Below, in pieces: positions 59,560-64,000 of a stretch of 64,000 nucleotides of DNA. Source of the DNA: Arcuatula senhousia (Eukaryota; Mollusca; Bivalvia; Mytilida; Mytilidae); the NCBI GenBank assembly GCA_963971305.1, contig OZ020313.1, positions 23,695,260 to 23,759,259 of the forward strand, given 5' to 3'. The translations under genes were made by a program, and so were the position numbers. Each line of letters starts with the position of its first letter. Positions within the stretch are counted from its first letter, which is position 1. Below the pieces are notes generated by a model. It made no database searches, was not told the origin of the DNA, and saw only the letters and a list, made by a program, of their open reading frames with translations.

Positions 59560-60750
59560 CTTCCTGTAATCCTGTTGTTATACATGCCAGTACCGGTACT
59601 GTTGTCAAATTTTGGTTTTGATGTTTGTAAAGAATTGTGACTTGATATATGGAATATAAAGGTAACAACAAAATTACAGAACTGGGATGATCAATCTCAT
59701 ATATCCAAGAACAAAAGACAAAAAAGGCAAAGACTTTTTAAAGCTGTAATGCGTAAAAATGCCTGTTTTGCTCTTACAATCCTAGTCCGATATAAGCCTG
59801 GTTGCTAACAGCACCTGGTGATATTTTAACATCAGAAAAAAACATACATGTAACTCATCTTGTAAACAACAAAATATCTAAATCAATATCATTGAAGGAA
59901 TTCGAAATAGAATCGACAAATTTGATCTATAATACCAGTATATACATTCATGTTCCGATATATAGAAACTAATTAGGATCAAACGTCTTCTTCCTTTGTT
60001 AATATTTTTAGTGTTTATCATTCATTTTTTCTTTTATTTACCCCTGCGGTTTCCGTGTGGCGAATAGACCCACAGCAGCGCTAAGCTTGTCGGTAACAGT
60101 CCACTAAAGAGCGCTCAAGAAACGTGACATCGGCTCGGATTGCTTTGCTATAATGTGGATAACCTAACCGCAAACCATAGTAGGGCACCATATTAGGAAA
60201 AATTCCACGTTCCTCGCGCGTTAAATAACCTTGATGCAGGTCGTGAAGAATAGGATATCCATAGGAGGTTAAAATGCCAGTAAATGCCATCACTCCTTTT
60301 TCCGTGCAACTTGCAAGTCAAAACTCTCCTCCCCGACTGGCCTTGTGTCCCCGTTTCCCTCACTTAGTTTTTTTTTCGATTTTCTTGATAATAGTAAGTT
60401 TTGCCATTTTTATAAAATTATAATGTATTTTTAGAATTCACTTATAAATTGTTTAGTTTTTTACCCGTGCAAACGGTGAAATTTAGAACTTAGAAATTGG
60501 AGTTGTAAGTACTAAGAAATCATCTAGTAAATTATTCGAAGTTACGTCCATGATTTGCTTATCTACAAATTTGCAAAACACTCTCTTTTTTTTTAGCAAA
60601 AATCAATTGATTATCATAGAATCTATCGCTTGCGTGGGTTAACAAAAGGCCCCCCTTTTTATGTCACTTCCAATTGAAATCAGTAACACACAATCTGGCG
60701 AAACAAGTTCTATACATGTACAATTGTTATTTAAATTAAGTAATAGTTAT
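59560..60750. other. Mostly gene-free stretch
   Basis: Apart from the small minus-strand frame at 60081-60293, no supportable feature. Confidence 0.4.
60081..60293 (-). CDS. Unrecognised short ORF, possible exon or gene fragment
   Basis: About 70 codons on the minus strand (more with upstream open frame LASCTEKGVMAF), with AFTGILTSYGYPILHDLHQG and FPNMVPYYGLRLGYPHYSKA, ending in a stop. Amino-acid composition looks protein-like and the DNA is richer in GC than its surroundings. I do not recognise the family, and no splice partner was found. Confidence 0.25.
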   Translation of the reverse strand: MMAFTGILTSYGYPILHDLHQGYLTREERGIFPNMVPYYGLRLGYPHYSKAIRADVTFLERSLVDCYRQA

Positions 60751-60756
60751 ACCATG

Positions 60757-62256
60757 AGGTAAAGGTGTTTCTGGATAAGAAACCCCGAGGACCGGAGGTC
60801 AACTTGTTAAACAGATTAATTACTTTACAAATAACTGATGATTTTGTATCATGCTAATTAAAACAGTGAACACTTCTAAACTGAATATCTTTAAGATTCA
60901 TTTAGTTTGTATATGACCACCAGGGAAGACGGATGTGCTTTGGCTGCTGCCCCTTTGAGTATAATTTATTTCTGAGAGCAGGTAATTTTAGTTGAGGAAA
61001 TTGTATATTTGAAGAAAATTTATTTCATTTTAATTTTATATTTTGTATTTTGATACATATGCATTACGATGTGCCTTAGCGTGGGGTTCGATTAAGAGTC
61101 CTTCTCTCATCTACTTCCTGTTTGCCGACTTACTTAATTTTTAGTGTAAATGGTCAATTATGGACAATTTCCTTAACAGTTTTCTCAGCAACCTCTTATT
61201 ACATCCTTTTGATATTTGGTAAGGGCTGTTCCAGAATTAAGTGTGTGTGGGGGGGGATCGGGAGGCACTTCTTTCTTAACCCCACCACCCATAGAAAAAT
61301 AATTAGCTTTTATCATTGTTTCTTCACAAAATATTTCTAAAACACCCACCACCTCCATATATGTAATAGAAGTTCTTCCGGACCCCCCACACGTTTAATT
61401 CTGGAACAGCCCTAATCCGCATGGGTCCCATACTGTTAAATTAATTTCAGGTCTATTGTCTACCTACTTCCTGTTTAACGAAATCCGGCCATTTCTATCT
61501 TTGATCCATTTGTATGCCCCATCTACGAAAGTTATTGGGACATACAGTCGTCGGATACGTTTGTTTTTCCGTCCGTCTGTCTGTCTGTGTGTTCGTCCGT
61601 CTCTTATGTTGCGAAATATCGGCATTATGTCTATTGGACATATTCACACCCGGTAAGCCTCACCTGTAGGAGTTCACAAGAGATGAGCAAAACATACCAA
61701 GATTCACGTAGATTTGGTCTTGGTAAGGCATTTAAATGGGATATGTTTTGTCCAGTGAAGAAAAAAGTAAACAAGTTAGGATTCTGTTTTGTATCGGTTT
61801 TCTATTTTTGTGATTTAAATTATCGTATCGAAACACAAATATTTACCAAAACCACTTTTACGTGAACTCACCTTACTAGGGGTGGTATTTTTGCTTTGTT
61901 TTGTTTGTTTATTTTCATTTTTTTAATGTTTTGTTTTATTTGTCTGTTGTTTTTGTTTTTTGTTTTTTTTTTGTGCTACTTTTAAATTAGAATTGATTTT
62001 AAACCTTATAAAGTGAGCTGTTTTCATTTCCTTCTCAGATGCCCTGGGCTGGCTATTACAGAAGTTTCTTTGTGTGAGAAGCTCTTTTGTTCTATGATCA
62101 TGAGGTGTGTTCACAAGCGCAAAGCAGGGGTATCTGGAAACCCCTGTTTTTGCCATTGTGAATTAAGCCTATTGTTCTTAGAACAAAAGAGTTATTCACA
62201 CAGAGAAAGTTTCTGAAAATGAAAGTTCGTCTTTAAACAATAGAACTGGGGTGTAA
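60757..62256 (+). repeat. Large inverted duplication, right arm
   Basis: Inverse of 54083-55200, plus the GGTGTTTCTGGATAAGAAAC terminus at 60766 that in the left arm lies at 55391-55453. Contains the 190-bp MITE at 61223. Confidence 0.8.
61223..61412. mobile_element. 190-bp MITE of the PIF/Harbinger-like family, TAA duplication
   Basis: TIRs GGGCTGTTCCAGAATTAA at both ends. TAA at 61220-61222 and 61413-61415. The sister sequence in the left arm (minus strand of about 54630-54645) reads ATTTGGTAATCAGCATGGG, an exact empty site. Its ends match those of the 2.45-kb element at 11905. Confidence 0.88.
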
Positions 62257-62690
62257 TAGCTTGAAGACCGATAAGAATGGTTTATCGTACCACGGCTGCG
62301 GCGATTCGATTCGACAATTAAATGATCAGTTTAAATGGTCAAGTAGCTAATTTTCACTTTTCTATTGTTATTCAAATATTAAAAATTGTTATGCAATGTA
62401 CAAAAACTGGTTTGTTCGGTCTATTTGAATAGCCGTGGTAAATACTTGCATCTATAACGAGTAGTAGAAAAAACTACTTGAAGGATTCAAACCAAAAGCT
62501 TACACGAAAAGTGATAGGCGCTCAATCGAGAGAAGATTACTGCAATTTGATACTTACAAAGTTTTGCTTTTATAAACCAATAAAAAAAAATGCAAAGTTA
62601 CTGACTGTTCGCAAAGCAACGGATGTGTTGCACTTACCATTCAAAAGCGCCAGAGTTTAGTTTTCGTTCCGGCGTGAGTTCGAACGATAA
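62257..62690. other. Gene-free stretch
   Basis: No repeat end or coding frame that I can support. Confidence 0.4.
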
Positions 62691-62724
62691 ATGACAACAA
62701 AGTTCCAGACAATTGATTTTGTTA

Positions 62725-62766
62725 CGCCTGACGCGCGTTTCGTCTATTCAAGATTTATCAGAGGCG
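62725..62766 (-). ncRNA. Hammerhead ribozyme motif, family A, copy 3 (G8 mutated)
   Basis: Minus strand: stem I CGCCT...AGGCG (perfect), core CTGATAA (invariant G8 is A), stem II loop with TTGAATAGAC, GAA, stem III ACG-CG-CGT, GUC. Fold retained, catalysis expected lost. Confidence 0.6.
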
Positions 62767-63067
62767 CTCTACCAAAAGACATTATATGAATATGAAGAGC
62801 TCAGCATAGAACAATTAAACCAAAAATGTTGAACAGGGAACCAAATTATGACAAAGACCAACATATTATGTCTGGGGAAGGAAGACTCTTAGAGTTTTGG
62901 CTTTTTTTTAAATTTAAGCGGATGATTTTAAAGCTTTGGTATTTATTCTTCAACACAAAAGTGTTGATTCCGGAGCGGGCAAACCCAAAGGAATTAAAAC
63001 TCCACCAGTGGTGCTAACCGTCACGGATGTTAGAAATAAAAAAACACAACAAAGTTCTAGATCAACT

Positions 63068-63102
63068 TTTGCTAGTCGTCTATACAAGATTCATCGGTGG
63101 CA
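63068..63102 (-). ncRNA. Hammerhead remnant, family A, copy 4
   Basis: Minus strand reads GTGCCACCGATGAATCTTGT then ATAGACGACTAGC. Core U4 changed and the GAA region broken. Recognised by flanks and spacing. Confidence 0.45.
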
Positions 63103-63110
63103 CTCTACCA

Positions 63111-63669
63111 AAAGATTAAAAATACCGATTATTAATTTAAAGAATTGAATGTTTGTATTTTGATGTTTCGTTGACATGTAAACCGCTGACCGTAACATAT
63201 TTTTAAGAAACGCGCTAGCGCTTCATGTTTAAAATGTGGGATCACGGTCAAGGGTTTAAAAATGGCTTTGGCATGAGGCAAACATGAGGCAATTGATATT
63301 TCTTCTAGTTATGCAGGTCGATTACCTCAGAATTTTATCCAGTGATAGTATACGACTGACAAGGGAGTATTTGGGTTTCTTTTGAATAATGTCTGGGAAG
63401 TTTAAACGTCGTGATTTTACCTAGTCTGCAGTGACGCGCAAGGTTCCGAATATGAGAAGATGAATTAATAAATAATAAATATTTCTCATATATATATGGT
63501 AAACGAATCTAATTGATTTGCAAATGTTGATTACAGTTTTATAAAAATAGTGCAAAAATACATTTTGCGTATAACCTTAAATGAACTTCAGTATAGCATG
63601 GATAAATTTATCAATTTATTTCATTTTATTATCGATAAAACTAATATAAGCTTACAAACAAGGGAGGGT
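63111..63669. other. Gene-free stretch
   Basis: Nothing recognisable apart from a GAAACGCGCTAGCGCTTC hairpin at about 63208-63225. Confidence 0.4.
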
Positions 63670-63874
63670 ATTTCTAACTTTCTGCTCCTCGTAATGTAAG
63701 TCTAACGTATGTTACTTAACTTATCAAGAAAAACCATGCAAAGAACGACAATTCAAATTTGATTATAGCATTTTGTTACGTTAAGAAGACAAAAGAAAGC
63801 ATGCCTTATGTAGTGTTTATGTACCTTAAGTGATACATTACGTAAAGGAGACTTTCTTATCCGATTTTCTCTAG
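63670..63874 (-). repeat. ~204-bp inverted repeat, right arm
   Basis: Inverse of 57658-57861, with a few substitutions. Confidence 0.8.
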
Positions 63875-64000
63875 TAAGAGTGTATAAATATCACTGGTTT
63901 ATGACGTATGAAAGTGGATTTAATTTACGTACTACTTTTTGTCGTTCAATGAAATTAATCCAAATAAGTGAATAAAACAACCAGAAGGTTAAGAAATGTC

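Larger units (their letters stand above)
62695..63110 (-). mobile_element. Hammerhead-bearing repeat, family A, tandem pair (minus strand)
   Basis: On the minus strand: decayed hammerhead (63102-63068), body with CATCCGTGACGGTTAGCACC and TGGTGGAGTTTTAATTCC, then a second hammerhead (62766-62725) followed by AACAAAATCAATTGTCTGGA. About 340 bp between ribozymes. Same layout as 56489-57240. Confidence 0.6.

Noticed and set aside
63205..63230. Additional hammerhead from GAAACGCGCTAGCGC
   Set aside because: No CTGANGA upstream at the right distance; simple hairpin only.
57264..64000. Further SLC5 exons
   Set aside because: No segment encoding the expected next conserved block with matching phase and splice sites was found; likely beyond the window.

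Overview
This window is eukaryotic, invertebrate nuclear DNA that is AT-rich and crowded with transposons. The two recognisable host genes have metazoan-type introns. The repeat spectrum (AGCTCACC-type hairpin elements with internal tandem units, tRNA-derived SINEs, CpG-rich foldback MITEs, hammerhead-bearing repeats) suggests a bivalve mollusc, probably mussel-like. The species assignment is inference. There is no bacterial operon, CRISPR array or virus genome.

Layout. (1) 1-14773 is a tandem array of a near-identical 868-bp unit. Some units carry a 438-bp MITE (TATA target duplication). The array is split by a Helentron-like element at 8422-10860, with a second one nested inside, and by a PIF/Harbinger-like element at 11905-14355 that carries a SAM-domain exon fragment. 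(2) 14774-18655 is a foldback MITE holding a broken EN-RT LINE, which is itself split by another repeat. (3) 19196-24740 is a stack of hairpin-ended, tandem-repeat-filled elements. (4) 24832-35023 on the + strand is a complete seven-exon MYG1 gene (339 codons when spliced). Its introns hold a Mutator-like element nested in a TTAA-flanked MITE, a SINE and several other elements; one element ends 10 bp from exon 6. (5) 35550-39360 is more repeats. (6) 40543-56263 on the + strand holds the first four exons of an SLC5-family sodium/solute symporter. The rest of this gene was not found in the window. (7) 54083-64000 has two interleaved pairs of inverted repeats and several repeats with hammerhead ribozyme motifs.

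The most notable signal is two unrelated-sequence families of minimal type I hammerhead ribozymes. Both have the same 42-nt layout: a short stem III with a 2-nt loop, and stem I closed by perfectly complementary or compensated arms. There are seven copies. Six form three same-strand pairs (56535/57154, 59038/59422, 63102/62766 on the minus strand) and one is single (39230, minus). Tandem hammerheads flanking a few-hundred-bp body are the hallmark of retrozymes, or of Penelope-type terminal repeats. Several copies have an intact catalytic core and others are visibly decayed.

Other robust observations rest on empty sites present in the window itself. Unoccupied paralogous copies define exact insertion points and target duplications for at least six elements.
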